In this document: positions 21,880-34,044 of the stretch, piece by piece | Layout of the letters: every line of letters begins with the position of its first letter | Position numbering within the stretch: position 1 is the stretch's first letter | From: Candidatus Altimarinota bacterium | GTDB taxonomy: Bacteria > Patescibacteriota > Gracilibacteria > BD1-5 > UBA2023 | Assembly: GCA_002747975.1 (NCBI GenBank) | Contig: PDRA01000023.1 | Span: 1 to 50,951 of the forward strand | DNA: 50,951 nucleotides | Direction: 5' to 3' | Position numbers and translations under genes: made by a program | The notes under the pieces: model-generated | Database searches by the model: none | What the model was told of the DNA's origin: nothing | Seen by the model: the letters and a program-made list of their open reading frames with translations, nothing else

Positions 21880-22210
21880 ACATTCAGGATGACAGAAAAG
21901 GAAGATCCTGAATCAAGTTCAGGATGACAGAAACCGCAGGAACCACAGAAACCATAGGAACATGGATCCCGCATCAAGTGCGGGATGACAGAAGATTCAG
22001 TCATTGCGAGGATTTTGAAAAAATCCGTGGCAATCTCTGAGATGAAAGGAAAGAAGAGATCGCCGCGCTCCGTTTCACTGCGCTCGCGATGACAGGAACC
22101 AAATCCCCCTGCCCTTACGGACATCCCCCTTTACAAAGGGGGCTCCAAAAAAATCCCCCAGCTCGCCTCACTCGCCTTCCCCCTTTACAAAGGGGACTGA
22201 CAAAAAAATC
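21880..22210. repeat. Second cluster of palindromic repeats
   Basis: Same elements as at 344-748: GATCCTGAATCAAGTTCAGG at 21904 onward, GGATCCCGCATCAAGTGCGG at 21964-21991 with the GATGACAG tail, a GTCATTGCGAGGA element around 21999-22037, the 38-base GAGATCGCCGCGC element at 22056-22093, and two CCCCTTTACAAAGGGG elements up to 22198. No gene is seen between 21813 and 22313. Confidence 0.85.
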
Positions 22211-22266
22211 CCTGCCCTCTAATTTCTACCTTCTGGATTCTAATTTCTACCTTCTAAAATCTAAAT

Positions 22267-22297
22267 AAAAATACTCTCTTTTCAAGAGAGTATTTTT
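22267..22297 (-). terminator. Terminator for the surface-protein operon
   Basis: AAAAATACTCTC / GAGAGTATTTTT, a 12-bp stem with a 7-base loop. The A-tract on the plus strand gives a T-tract for the minus-strand transcript ending at 22314. Confidence 0.8.
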
Positions 22298-22313
22298 ATT
22301 TGTACCAAAATCT

Positions 22314-25300
22314 TTATTCTTTGAAATTAAAGACTGGTGGTGGATTTGAGATAAATTCTGGATTTGGAATGACAACCGTCGATTCACTGTGTCCCTGATG
22401 CCATTCTTTATCTGCATTATCAGCAGACCAAGATGTTGAACCATCAGATCCATAATTATACATTCGAAGGAAAGAGAGATCGTATCGTACTGCAGCATCA
22501 AGATCATCTGTATCTTCTGATCCAGGAAGAACATATTTCTCGCCAAGTTCTCCAAGGATAGCTCCACCAATTGTATTTCGAGAGAGGATAGTACCATAGA
22601 TCATAAGCTGTTTTGTGAGAGCTTTGGTACGAATCATATCAGACTTGAGGAAAGGAGCTCAAGTATCATCAACACTCTCTATTGATCCATCAGCAAATAT
22701 CATGGCCGCTATCTTTGTAACATCTGGCTTGATATAGATATTTCCTTTCTTTTGATCTTTCTTCGTCACCACAATTATTCCTCGAGGATTAGTTCTCTCT
22801 TCATAGTTTTCATCTAGAGTGAGATCTCCATCTTCTATAATGACAGTTTTCCATCCATTCATTTTAAGAAGATCGGAAAGATTCTTGTCACCAGTGACAT
22901 AGAGTATTCATCCTATCATGTTTCAATCATTTGGTGCACGATTTCTTGTCACAAGAGCCACCTGCTTGCGAATTGCATTGGTAAATTCAAAACCTTTGAG
23001 TCCACCGATATTTTCCATATTCGAGACGATTCCATCTTTTCCATTCGATCGTTGTTGTCATCCGATGTAGATACCATTGAGTGTTCCTCCAGAGAGTGTA
23101 ACTGGCTCATCAGAGAGTCCTGTTGGTGTTGGAGAGAGTTGATATGTTGCAAAAGTTCAATCTACAAAACTATACGATATTATTGGTCGAGCCAGAATAT
23201 TAAGCTCTTCCTTTGCTGTCAATCATCGAAGTGCCTGAGCATAGAAACATATATTTTTGTAAATAGCCACTCCAAAATCACAAACTTTTGGCTTTGTTGT
23301 TGAGTCAGTCCCTGATCAAAAGAAAACATACGATGCTCAATCTGGCGCCTCTATGTTCGTATTATCAATTTCTACTGTTGACTTAACTATTTCATCAAAT
23401 TTAGCAGGTTCTTCCTTTTCTTCGAGAAGAACTTCATTTTCAGCACCAATCACAAGCCGAGCCGTGACAGGATCATTGTTGAGTATTCATCCTGAGGCAA
23501 ATTCCATTGTAGAAGTATAGAGCTTCAAAAATTCATCTGGACCACTGGGAGCAGTTGGAATATTTGCGTTTTTTTCATCACCATTTGAAACGTATTTTGT
23601 GTCCCATTCTTTATACTTCATAGTAAAATCATGATAGAGGGCTCATGGCATATACGATTGCACTGAGAATGCTCCACATCATTGCGCATCAGTTGTAAAA
23701 GATTTTTTTGGAAAAGTAAGAGCAGAACCTCCCTCTGGAAGAGTAATACCGGTTCCATTATAGCTTAGATTTCTAAACTCTTTATCATGAATCTTATTTC
23801 CCCAGCTATCTTCAAAACATGGGGCATAGTTATAAGAATCAAGGTTATTAGCATACACTCATGTACTTGTTTTTTGTAGTTTTGTTCTAAGTCTAAGATT
23901 TGGAACGACAGCAATATTAAAAATACGAATCAGTTTATTACCAGCATAGTCCTTCGCCTCAATTTTGAGCTGATAACATCACTCTGTCTGAGTGACAGCA
24001 GTCGTAAAGTTAAAATCTGCTGTATCTCTTGTTGACTCACTTCCTTTTCACTCACGTCACCAACTTCCCCGACTTGGATTTGTTCCTGTTGATATGCTTC
24101 ACATATTGACATCAAAATCACATTTTCATTGAGTAGGATCTCATTTTGCTTTGTGAGCTGTCAAAGAAATTGTTTCAATTCATGATTCGTCTTTTTCCTC
24201 TATAACCGTCCCTTTGAAAGTGATAGGATCAGCATACATATATATCGTACTGGTTGTTGTATTGGTTGCTCACTGTGTAGCTGTTGGTTCAGTTGTATTT
24301 CCTGCTGAACCTCATGGAATAGATTGGTCAGTTCATCAAGTATTATACGTAGGCTTATCAACATTTGGTGGTTTTTTATCAATAAGCATTGGCTTAAACT
24401 TACAGCTATCATTATCTGAATTTCAGACCCTATCAACAAACCGAACCTGTGCCGTAGGTGATGAATTTATACTATCGGCTTTATGCCATTCAGAATATCC
24501 ATTCATACAACCTGAGAGTTCTCCAAAAGGAGCAAATGTATCATCACAGGCAGCTCTATAGTAGAGATCTCGAAAAGTCCAACCACCTTGATAGTCATTA
24601 CTTGTCCATCATGCCCCTACAGGAGAAGGATATGTTCTATTTGGAACCGATGATGGTGTAACAACTAATCAAGTATTATAAACAACTTGATTCTTTGTTT
24701 TATCACCACATTTTGGTGCTTGATCATCATAGAGATACTTCCCTTCTCCTACTTCTACAAGATAAAGGAGATCATCTTCAAATACATCTTCTGCTTTAAA
24801 TGGTCACGTATTATTGGAATCGTTTTCTATATTTTGAATATTTGTTGTCTTAAGGTGTTTACATAGATTAATTGGCATTGACTCTCCTTCTTTATAAAGG
24901 TTGAATTCTCCCCTACAAAAAGGGTGTGGTCGTTGAGAAGGATATATAGTTTGTCCATTAATGCTTACAGTCACACTACACGTAACAGAACCGTTTACAT
25001 TTACACAAGACTTATTTATGTTTATAGTCTTAATTGCTGTTGACTCATACACTTTTTTTTGAACCTTACTCTTGATGCAGGTTCCCCATCGTCCTGTTTT
25101 CTTTAGCATTTGCAGGTTTGTTCAAAACTTCTCAAAAAATATCTTATAATCAGCATTGATTTGGATATCCGTATTTATATCTGGATCATTTGGATTAAAT
25201 GGATTAGGCTTAATTTCCGTACCTCACAACCTAACTTCTTCTATCTCTGATTTACTTCCCTGTACTTTTGGTGTTATTGTTATCTTTGCACTGTTGATAT

Positions 25301-25442
25301 TACAATCAAGAGTAGAAGTATTATCACTTTTCAGTAGATACCAAATTTTTGATTGCCCTGGACTCTGTGCACTCACAGAAGAGCATATTACAAGAGCATA
25401 CAATGCTGGCAAGCACAAAGAGAAATATATAAATTTTTTCAT
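22314..25442 (-). CDS. Large secreted surface protein of unknown function
   Basis: 1042 residues with a standard signal peptide (MKKFIYFSLCLPALYALVIC, then SSVSAQ). A long exported chain contains many Cys pairs, Ser/Thr/Asn-rich strands and a linker of Thr/Gly/Gln residues around the NTTTSTIYMYADP segment. The second half has Ig-like ESGIETISLTAHKAKGDPTQ strands. The C-terminal third (residues about 820-1042) has VVTKKDQKKGNIYIKPDVTK and AVRYDLSFLRMYN, seen in other patescibacterial surface proteins. TGA = Gly is very frequent. It is the last gene of a four-gene operon. Inference: an envelope or cell-contact protein. Confidence 0.78.
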
Positions 25443-25467
25443 AATGAAAACTATTATGTAAATAAAA

Positions 25468-27219
25468 TTAGTTTTTTTTAGGAACTCTAACAATAAATAG
25501 AAGCATAAGAAAACCAACAAGAACCATAATGGCTCCTACAAATATATGCCAAGAGAGATAAATTCCATCTTGAGAAAAACTGTATTTCTCTGATTTCATC
25601 TTTTCTTTTGTCATATTTTCTCCATCGGATGAAAGTGCTTCTACCATAGCATCTCTTCTAAGCATCAATTCATTAACAAACGAATCATACTCCTCCTGAG
25701 TAATTTTTCCATTTTGAAGTTGCTGAGAATATTCAAGAATCTTATCATTATAAGCCTTACTGAGTTTTTGTCGATTCTCTATTTCTTTCTTTTGCTCTGG
25801 TGTGTAGTTTGGATCTTCTGGAGTTTGTACTTTTATTTTTCCAGTTCGAAGACCAGCAGCTGTTTTGTTTGATTCAAATGAATCTGGAATAATTTTATCA
25901 AGATGTGTTTTATCTGGATATGGGACGATACAATCACCAAATCGTGGATTTTTCCAAGTGATATTGTTGACATCCCAAGTTTTTGGGTCGAGTTTTTCGA
26001 GGTAGTCTATGACGATACTCACTCGCTCCTTATAATCGATTCCACAAGCCATAAAAACTTCTTTGAAATCACCAGGTCTATCCTCTTTTTCAGCAGCAAG
26101 TACCTGCTCTATATTTGGAATAACAGCTGTTCGAACATAGGCTTGAAAAACTTTATCTGGAACCTGATCGAGTTTCTTGATAAGAGAAAATGGAATTTCC
26201 CCTGCGACCAAACTTCCAGATGTTGGTAATTTTGCATTGGAATCAACTTCATCAGCAGAAAGGGCTGCATTGGCCGAAGGAATTAGCCATGAAAAGAAAT
26301 TTTTTGATTTTGGAATATATGCGCTCGCTGATGGTCCATTTGCACTAAAACTTCCATTACAACCAGCTGGAAGCTTGTCTTCTGTTCCATGAGGAATCTG
26401 GAGACAAGTATTTTGGTCAACAAGCTCAAGAAATTTTTGTTGCAGATCTGCTACATTATAGTTATTTCCTGCCGTATCATTAAGATCTGTCATTGCTTTT
26501 ACCTGAAGAGGAAAGGTTTGATACTCATTAAATACCTCTGATCCATTATCATAGGCAACAGTAACGATATTCATATAAAAAAGTGGTTCGTTATTTTGAT
26601 CGAGTCATGGTACTCTTGATTTCCCAATTAAATAAGTGTATTCCTTTCCATCAACCGTTACTTTTTTTTGTCAGTCAACAATTTCAAATCATGATGATCC
26701 CTCCTTGACACCATTTGTTTTATAAAATTGATTTGAAAGTCCTGTATATTGATCAGTAATAGCTGGTTGAAGATTAAGATATCCACAACTTACAAAATCC
26801 CCATATTTTTCGATATGATGAGTGTACACAAGCTTGTTATAAAATGGTTTTATCTGATCTCACTCTCATGGAAGTGGAAAATCAAAATCAGTCTCTTTTG
26901 GTCAAAATGTAACAACCTGTGATTTTATATAGTTTGAATCGGCTAGGATTGTACCGATATTATTTCTTTGAGCTTTAAAAAATCTACCTCCAAGTCGAAA
27001 TTCCTTAAATTTTCAATAGTCAGAAAGATCGAGTGTATCAGAAGTAGTCGGTTTTACATCATTCGGTAAACTGACCGATGTAAGGTCATCAGTCTTCACT
27101 GTTTGTGCAAGGATTTTCATACACTGCTCTTCTTCTACTGTCCCAGCAAAAGCTGAAAAACAAGAAGATCAGAAAAAGACTACAGCAAGTATCCCAGAAA
27201 ATATATAATTGAGTCGCAT
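25468..27219 (-). CDS. Exported protein anchored by a C-terminal TM helix
   Basis: 583 residues. Signal peptide with a possible lipobox-like FGSSCFS near the cut. A large extracytoplasmic part follows with CGIDYKERVSIVIDYLEKLD, then a helical section (TPEQKKEIENRQKLSKAYND to MLRRDAMVEALSSDGEN), and a C-terminal TM helix (FVGAIMVLVGFLMLLFIVRV) with a short basic tail. Gly is TGA in PLPGEGDQIK and VDGQKK. It lies 25 bases upstream of the 1042-residue protein gene, so the two are probably partners on the surface. No known family. Confidence 0.75.
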
Positions 27220-27250
27220 AGTTCTTAAAAAAATAAAAAAATAAAAAAAA

Positions 27251-27469
27251 TTAATGAGAGTGTCTATTAATAACCTGATACTGACTTTGTACATCTACCG
27301 AATTTGTATCACCATTTATATCCACTTGAGCATTTTGATTATTAGTCCACTGACTCGTTCATTCGGAACTATCAAAAGTAATGTTCTGAGCCAAAATACC
27401 CTGTTGAGTCATTAACATAACTCAAAAGACAATAAGTGCAAGGGCTACAAGAGCAAGAAAGATGCGCAT
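27251..27469 (-). CDS. Small exported or membrane protein
   Basis: 72 residues: an N-terminal hydrophobic helix (FLALVALALIVFGVMLM, Gly = TGA) followed by a polar part rich in Asn, Gln, Asp and Ser (TNNQNAQVDINGDTNSVDVQ). Sits between the RnfD-like gene (26-base gap) and the 583-residue gene (31-base gap) on the same strand. Probably a membrane-anchored small subunit; function unknown. Confidence 0.65.
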
Positions 27470-27495
27470 AATAATGAAAAATAAAAAAATAAAAA

Positions 27496-28497
27496 TTACC
27501 TTGAAATAAGAGAACCATTGCTTCCACAGACAATCTGAGCACAACGGTTGTCAAAAACAAGATCTGGTTTCCCATTACTCCCTATTGTATACAGAAATTG
27601 TACAAAAACAAATAAAAACATAAAAATCGCAATGACATTTCATATAGTTATTTTATAGTATAGTTTTTTTGTATCATAGAAACGAATGACTGGTATAAAT
27701 ATAGAAGCAAGGAAAAGCGAGGCAAGGAGGCTGTAATTTTCATTGATATAATACTGAAGAAGGTAGAATCCAACGGCAACCAATGCTCAGAAAAATATCA
27801 TAGAAATACGATTTCGCAGTATGGTACCAGGATCGGTAATCATATAGAAGACAAAAATCCAAAAAGATGGCGTATAGAAGGTCAAAAATGAAGTCGTATT
27901 CCCAGAGAGAAGAGAGAGAAATGAAGTTTCTTGTGTGAGGGTAAAATAAATACCAAAATGAGTGATCAAAAATGCAAGTACTATATAGAGTATATCAATT
28001 TTTAGAGATTTATGAACCAGTGATATGATATACCCTCAAAATGCAAGTATAATACAAAAAATCCAAAATGAAGAGGTCTCTATATTAGTATAAACACTTC
28101 ACCATTGGAGGGGATCAGTCCAAGCTACAAAAGGAAAGAGTACCAAAACAACAAACACTCAGAAATTGGAAGGATTAAAAAAGTGCTTTCCTCGAATCCG
28201 AAAAAAATATTTAGAAGCCAGAGCGAGAAAAACCGCAAACGGATACAGCCAAAGAAGTTTAGTTCGCAAGAAAAAGGCAATACCAAATCATACATTGATC
28301 CCAGTAAATGGAAATCGCCACTTCCCTACTATGTATCGATACAAGAGCGTATCAAACAGTGCCGCACTTCCAAATGTCAAAAATAACTTCGTATAGTCAA
28401 AGTATATATCATAGACGAGTATTCCTATATTGAGGATAATCATCAGAAAAATTGTCTGATATATTTGGGGATTCTTGAGAAGTGGAAGTGATTTCAT
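27496..28497 (-). CDS. NqrB/RnfD-like membrane protein
   Basis: 333 residues with about nine TM helices. The KHFFNPSNFGVFVVL segment resembles the NPxxFG loop of the NqrB/RnfD family, and FYTPSFWIFVFYMITDPGT resembles its conserved TDP segment. RnfD and NqrB hold a covalent FMN in ion-pumping complexes. No other rnf or nqr genes are in the window and the FMN Thr motif is not clear. This may therefore be a stand-alone relative. It heads the operon of exported proteins, so a role in feeding electrons or ions to the envelope is possible but unproven. TGA = Gly several times. Confidence 0.6.
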
Positions 28498-28607
28498 ATA
28501 GAAAAATAAAAATTACAGATGTATAATAGTATGAAAACCAAAAAAAACAATTCTTTTTCAACAAAAGAAATAGACAAAAAAATAAAATATTTCGTAATAA
28601 AATATTA

Positions 28608-28634
28608 TTGACTTTTTGAAAAAAACATTACAAT
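28608..28634 (+). promoter_or_regulatory. Promoter of the lgt gene
   Basis: TTGACT (28608-28613), a 15-base spacer, TACAAT (28629-28634). The leader to the ATG at 28686 contains the inverted repeat AGGGAAAA / TTTTCCCT (28637-28644 and 28661-28668). Confidence 0.5.
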
Positions 28635-28685
28635 CAAGGGAAAATTGAAATATAAATAATTTTTCCCTAAAATATATTTGAAAAT

Positions 28686-29459
28686 ATGCATATATTCACC
28701 CTTCAAATCGGTAATTTCACGCTGGCTCCAACCTGGTATGGACTCATGTATGCGTTGTGATTTTTGATTGGCTTCTTGTTTTTAAGAGCAAACATCCAAT
28801 GGAAGGATAAAAAACACCTTGATTCTCTTCTTTTCTTTGTTTTTTTGTCAGTAATTTTGTGAGGAAGAATTGGGTATATACTTCTTTATAATCTTGATTT
28901 TTATATTCAGAATCCTCTTGAAATTATCAGTATTTGGAATTGAGGAATGAGCTTTCATTGATGATTTCTCGGTGTACTCATAGGAGTATATATATTTTGT
29001 AAAAAATACTCATATAAGTATTGGGATATTATGGACATCATTGCCGTGATTGTACCTATTGCTCTTTGACTGGGTCGTATTGGAAACTGGATCAATGGAG
29101 AGCTCCCATGATACGCTATCTACCGATGACCACTACCTATGATGCAAAACGGAGTTCCACACTTTCCAAGTCCACTTTTTGAAATGCTACTCGAATGAAT
29201 TATACTCTTTGGAGTATTATTTACACTCTTCAAACTCATACCACAAAAAGTCTGAACTTGATTTTTGAGTAGTATTTTTCTCATAGGCTATGGACTGGCA
29301 AGGCTTATAGCAGAACAATTTCGACTGCCAGATATTCATATTGGCTATTTATTCGATACCAACTGGATTACACTTGGTATGATATATACCATTCCGATGA
29401 TTATTGCTGGAATATTGCTTCTGATTTTCTCTCTCCAAAAGAAAACGCAGTCTATTTAA
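28686..29459 (+). CDS. lgt: Prolipoprotein diacylglyceryl transferase
   Basis: 257 residues, seven TM helices. The family signature GRxGNFxNxExxG appears as GRIGNWINGELPG with its last Gly as TGA (29109-29111). WNGGMSFHGGFLG and a second GRIGY are also present. It moves diacylglycerol from phosphatidylglycerol onto the lipobox Cys of prolipoproteins. C-terminal part: GLARLIAEQFRLPD, as in Lgt. Starts 52 bases after the -10. Followed at 12 bases by the HAD gene. Confidence 0.96.
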
Positions 29460-29471
29460 TAACTTTTTTCC

Positions 29472-30218
29472 ATGGAAACGCGCTACGTTTTTGATAAAGA
29501 TGGTACAATTACTCCACCAAATAAAGCCATCGAAAAAAAACACATTCCTGTATTTGCTTCTTTTATCGAAAAACACAAGACTACTCTGTTGACAGCTCGT
29601 GATCTGCAAACTTGCCTCGAGCATATTGTGTATCCTCTGACAGAATTTTCTTCAGATATAAATCTCCAGAATCTCTCATTTGCCTGCTCAAATGGAGCCC
29701 AAATCTACGTATTCAAAAATAATACATACAAAAAAATGTCAACTGACAGCAATGCTCTCGGTAATAGAGACAAAATCGAAACTGATCTTGACAGCACATA
29801 CAAAGAAGCCCTTCGCATCACTCGCGAGGTATTTCCGGAAGCATCGATAGAAATACGCTGAGATTTTTTTGCAGCTCTCCCATGCATCCCAAGAAATTCC
29901 TCTACTCAGAAGAGAAATTCTCTTGATCCCAATGCAACAAAAAGACGAGAAATAACTCTCAGTCTGAAAAAAATATTTCCAGATTTTTTTGAAATTCTTC
30001 CAGGAGGAAAAACAAGTATTGATATTGCTGTGATCAATAAGGAATATGGAATGCGCCATATTATCGGGTATTTTCAAGTACAAAACCCAAGTGATGTGCA
30101 TTATTTTTGAGATTCTTTTGAAGGAGGAAACGATGAGCCTGTCAAAAATATACAAGGAATTCATATACATGAAGTCGGAAACCCAGATGATACTTTCTGA
30201 TACTTAAAAACACTCTAA
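29472..30218 (+). CDS. HAD-family phosphatase (type IIB, phosphomannomutase-like)
   Basis: 248 residues. Motif I is FDKDGT (DxDGT). A LLTARD segment gives motif II. The loop ILPGGKTSIDIAV, then YFGDSFEGGNDEP, matches the GDxxxxGGND motif of phosphomannomutase/sucrose-phosphatase-like HADs. Gly is TGA in YFG and EIRG. Substrate is probably a phosphosugar, but it cannot be fixed from sequence. It starts 12 bases after lgt, and the ABC-F gene starts 1 base after its stop. Confidence 0.85.
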
Positions 30219-30219
30219 A

Positions 30220-31995
30220 ATGAAACACCTCAATATACATATAGATGTATACGAAAAAAATGATACCGTCATCCTCGCAAATATCAATGAAATCATAAAT
30301 GAAACTGATAGAATTGCCCTCACTGGTGATAATGGTGCTGGAAAAAGCACTTTTATAAAAATACTCGTTTGAGCAATACAAGAGTATGCTGGAACCATAG
30401 AGAATATAGGGAATATGAGTCTTGGCTATCTCGAACAAATTCATTTTTCTGATACTACCCTCTGTATACGAGAAGAACTCAAAAATGCATTTGAGGAAAT
30501 ACGAGAAATAGAGGCTTCCCTCAAGAAAGCAGAGCAAGAAATGGAGCTATGATGAGATTATACCCTCTATAGTAATTTACAAGAAAAGTATCAAATCCTC
30601 GGTGGCTATACTTATGAAAATGAAGTCGAAAAAGTCGCAAGAGGAATTGGGATTTTTCATCTTCTTGATTCTACACTCGATAGCGTATCATGAGGTGAGC
30701 GGACAAAGGTTGCCCTGGCAAAAGTTCTCCTCTCAAAGCCAAATTTTCTCTTCCTTGATGAGCCGACAAATTTCATAGATCTTGCCAGTGTCGAGTGGCT
30801 TGAGAAATACCTCATAGAAACCTGGAAATGAGGCTACCTCATCGTATCACATGATCGAGAATTTCTCGATGAGACCTGTACAAGTGTCATGGATATACTT
30901 GGGAAAAATGGGATCAAAAGATACTCATGAGGGTATAGTACATCAGTCCAAGAGAAGAGAAAAATGCAAAAAATTAACGAAAAAAAATACGAAGAACAAC
31001 AGGTATTTTTAGAAAGTGAAAAAAAGCTTATCAATCGGTTTCGTGCTGGATCACGAGCCTCTTTTGCCAAGAGCCGGGAACGAGCTCTCGAAAAAGTAGA
31101 AATCATACAAAAACCAAATTACAAAAAACCAATCTATTTCAATTTTCCATATGAAAAAAATACTCCAGAGAGTATTATAAATATTGAATCAGCGTTTATT
31201 GGAAGATATGAACCACTTTTTTATATCCGAGAAGCCCAAGTCGCACGATGAGATCGAATTGGGATTGTAGGAGAAAATGGTGTGGGAAAATCGACCCTTC
31301 TCAAGACTATACTCAAAAAAATCAAGCCCCTGGAGTGAATCGTCCACATGCACGAAAATAGCAAGGTTCTCTATTTTTCCCAGATGCATGAATCACTCGA
31401 TACAAGCAAAACAATTGCTCAAAACTTTGAAATTCATGGCATTTCCTATCCTCCCCAAAGGATAGGAAGTATCATAGAGCAGTACTGATTTGAATTTGCT
31501 GATACGAGCAAAAAAGTCTCTTCTCTCTCTGGTGGTGAGCGATCGCGACTCCTCTTTGCTCTGCTTTCTCAAAACGCTCTGGCAACCAGACAAAAAATCA
31601 ATCCAAAAACTGGAAAAATACAGACAGAAAAAGAAGAAAAATCAAATATTCTCATCCTCGATGAGCCGACAAATCATCTTGATGCTGGCACACGAGAATC
31701 CCTCGAATCCTCACTCTCATCATATCCCTGAGCAATTATTTTTATCTCTCACGATCGGTATTTTGTCAATAAACTCGCAAAAAAACTCTGGATTATTCAG
31801 GATGGTGAGCTTGCGATTTCATACGGAAACTATGAGGATTATCAGTTCAAAAAAGACAAAGGTATAGAGCTTGATATGAGCCTTTTTGATGTCGATGGAC
31901 AGATGGATCTCTTGCTCGAAGAGAAGATCGGAGCCAGCGAAGCAAGACGAATCAAAGAAAAATTTGCTCGCAAAAAAGCAAGACGAAGGAGGTAG
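30220..31995 (+). CDS. ABC-F family ATPase (translation-associated)
   Basis: 591 residues with two ABC domains. First: Walker A GDNGAGKST, signature VSGGERTKVALAK (first Gly of SGG is TGA, 30691-30693), Walker B FLFLDEPTNF. Second: GENGVGKST, SLSGGERSRLLFA, ILILDEPTNHLD. A linker with an AxxxFxxxSRERALEK-like segment is present between them. There are no TM helices, which fits the ABC-F group that acts on ribosomes. The C-terminus is basic (FARKKARRRR). Stop at 31995 meets the converging LemA-like stop 3 bases away. Confidence 0.93.
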
Positions 31996-31998
31996 AGT

Positions 31999-32502
31999 TT
32001 AAATTAGTTCCTTTTTACCTCCTGGCAAAAGAAGACCGATAAGAGTAAAATTTTTGATTTTTACAAACATATTCCAACTTTGAACTGCTGCATTATAAGC
32101 AGAAAAATCTTTTTTCATATTCCGCTCATATTTGATAATAAAATCTCGAATATAGACAAAAAGTTCATTTTTTTGAAGGCTTGGAATTTGGACCGACAGT
32201 TTCATCAAAAATCCAAACTCATCGTGAATTTTTTTGTTATTTTCGAGCAAAGAATAGATAGAATCATACTCATAAATCATCGATCGAGAATGCAGTTTTG
32301 TGATTGTATCAAAAGCCTTTTCATCAGCAACTTCCCCTCGCATGACCTCAATAAGAGCGGGGATTTTTGCAACTTTTGCCAAAAAAACATCAATAATCTT
32401 TTGTTCTGGTATACGGAGACGAGATCGAAAAAAGAAAAACGAAAGTAAGTACACAAGAAGGTACAAGGCTCAAATGCCAAAAAGAATAGAATAAATATCC
32501 AT
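31999..32502 (-). CDS. LemA-like membrane-anchored protein
   Basis: 167 residues: an N-terminal TM helix (IGALYLLVYLLSFFFF) and a helical hairpin domain. KIPALIEVMRGEVADEKAF and SAYNAAVQSWNMF follow the LemA layout (PxLv.v.k....e, then YN..V..yN). The usual RNxVxxAxS segment is not visible. TGA = Gly once. Function of LemA proteins is not settled. Ends 3 bases from the ABC-F stop. Confidence 0.6.
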
Positions 32503-32566
32503 ACAAAAAAATAATAATTTCGAGTACAAGTATAAAAAATAATGAAAAAAAAGCAAGTGGAAGAAT

Positions 32567-32594
32567 TTGCAAAAATTACAAAAAGACGTATAAT
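32567..32594 (+). promoter_or_regulatory. Promoter of the sugar transferase
   Basis: TTGCAA (32567-32572), a 16-base spacer, TATAAT (32589-32594). The ATG at 32606 is 11 bases past the -10, so the mRNA is leaderless or nearly so. Confidence 0.75.
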
Positions 32595-32605
32595 TCGAGC
32601 TAAAT

Positions 32606-34039
32606 ATGCGAACCTCATCTTACATCTTCATTATTGCAAAACCAATTCTTGAGAGTATGCTTCTTATGGGTGCTTTTTCTTTGGCGTATTTTCTACGAAC
32701 TATTACTGATGGTATCCCTTTTATACAACTGCGAATCCCTTTTATCTCTTGGGAACAATTTTTTCCCTATGTCGCTGCTGGCATACTTCTCTGGCTTGTT
32801 ACGTTTGGACAGAGATGACTCTATTGAAGAAACCTCGATGATATTCCTCTTGTAGAAGAAATCCGTCGAGTTTTGATAGCAGGATTTATTTGGCTCATTG
32901 CTTTTGTTGGACTTATTTACTTTGCAACGGGTCCAATTTTTTCAAAAGAAATTCCTCGTCTTATTGTGCTCTATGCATTTATTTTTTCGATGCTCTCATC
33001 ACTAACCTTTCGATCTCTCCTGCGACTTATATACGAAAAAAATAAACAAAAACTGCACCAAAGATTTCTTATCGTCTATACATGAGAAAAAGAAGATGCC
33101 AAACAAAGTATCGGACTGGAATCACATATATGTGATTTTTTAGAAGTTTCTCAGGAAGAAAAAATCCTCCAATATCTCAAACAGCGAAAAGCAAATGCTG
33201 TCATACTTGCACTTGATAATCCGTATGCAAATGGGAATTTTGTTTTTGAACAAGCAAAAATTTATGGTGTTTCTTGTATGTATCCACAGATACTACCTCA
33301 CATGGCACACTTTTCTCGTCGAGAACGCTTCATTGGTACAACACCGATGATAGAACTCTCGGCAATCTCGATTGGGTTTTGGGAGAGTTTTTTCAAGCGA
33401 ATTTTCGATATTATTATTTCAAGTCTTGCCTTAATTATACTCTCACCAGTATTGCTTTTTATCTATATAGGAATCAAAATAGAAGATGTAAGTGGTCCGG
33501 CTATTTACAAAAATAAAAGGGTATGAAAAAATGGAAAAACATTTACACTCTACAAATTTCGGTACATGTATTGGAAAGATTGTACCAAAGAAGCGTACGG
33601 AGAACAACACTCAGAAGATACTGCTATAGCCTATGAGGAAGAGCTCAAACAAAAACAAAATACCCGAAAATGACCTCTCTATAAGATCAAAAATGATCCA
33701 CGGAAGATGAAATTTGGTCGTTGGATTGAGAAATTTTCTCTCGATGAACTTCCACAGCTTATAAATGTACTTCGATGAGATATGTCTCTGATTGGTCCTC
33801 GACCGCACCAACCAAGAGAAGTTGCCCTCTATAACGAAAGCGATAAGCAGGTTCTCACAGTTAAGCCAGGTATCACTGGTATGGCGCAGGTCTATGGACG
33901 AGACAAAAACTCGTTTCAAGAAGAAGTTGCCTATGATATATATTATATAGAAAATTATTCTTTTACTCTTGATATAGCTCTATTTGTACGAACCGTATTT
34001 GTAGTTCTCGGAAGGCCTTTTTCTCGTTCAGAGAAATAA
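32606..34039 (+). CDS. Polyprenyl-phosphate sugar-1-phosphate transferase
   Basis: 477 residues. N-terminal TM helices (residues 1-135), a soluble middle ([20 protein letters not shown]), then the bacterial sugar transferase domain: [20 protein letters not shown] (TM), [50 protein letters not shown], and [14 protein letters not shown]. Such enzymes link the first sugar phosphate to undecaprenyl phosphate to begin a surface glycan. Gly in KNKRVGKNG and LRGDMSL is TGA. Single gene; no other glycan genes follow. Confidence 0.92.
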
Positions 34040-34044
34040 CTACT

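Noticed and set aside
21708-22124. Minus-strand 138-residue frame over the end of the Nudix gene and repeats
   Set aside because: It is antisense to the Nudix gene and made of repeat translations (HPELDSGS-like); no start context or homology seen.
30220-31995. ABC transporter ATPase
   Set aside because: Two ABC domains in one soluble chain with an ABC-F style linker and no permease genes nearby; ABC-F is the better fit.
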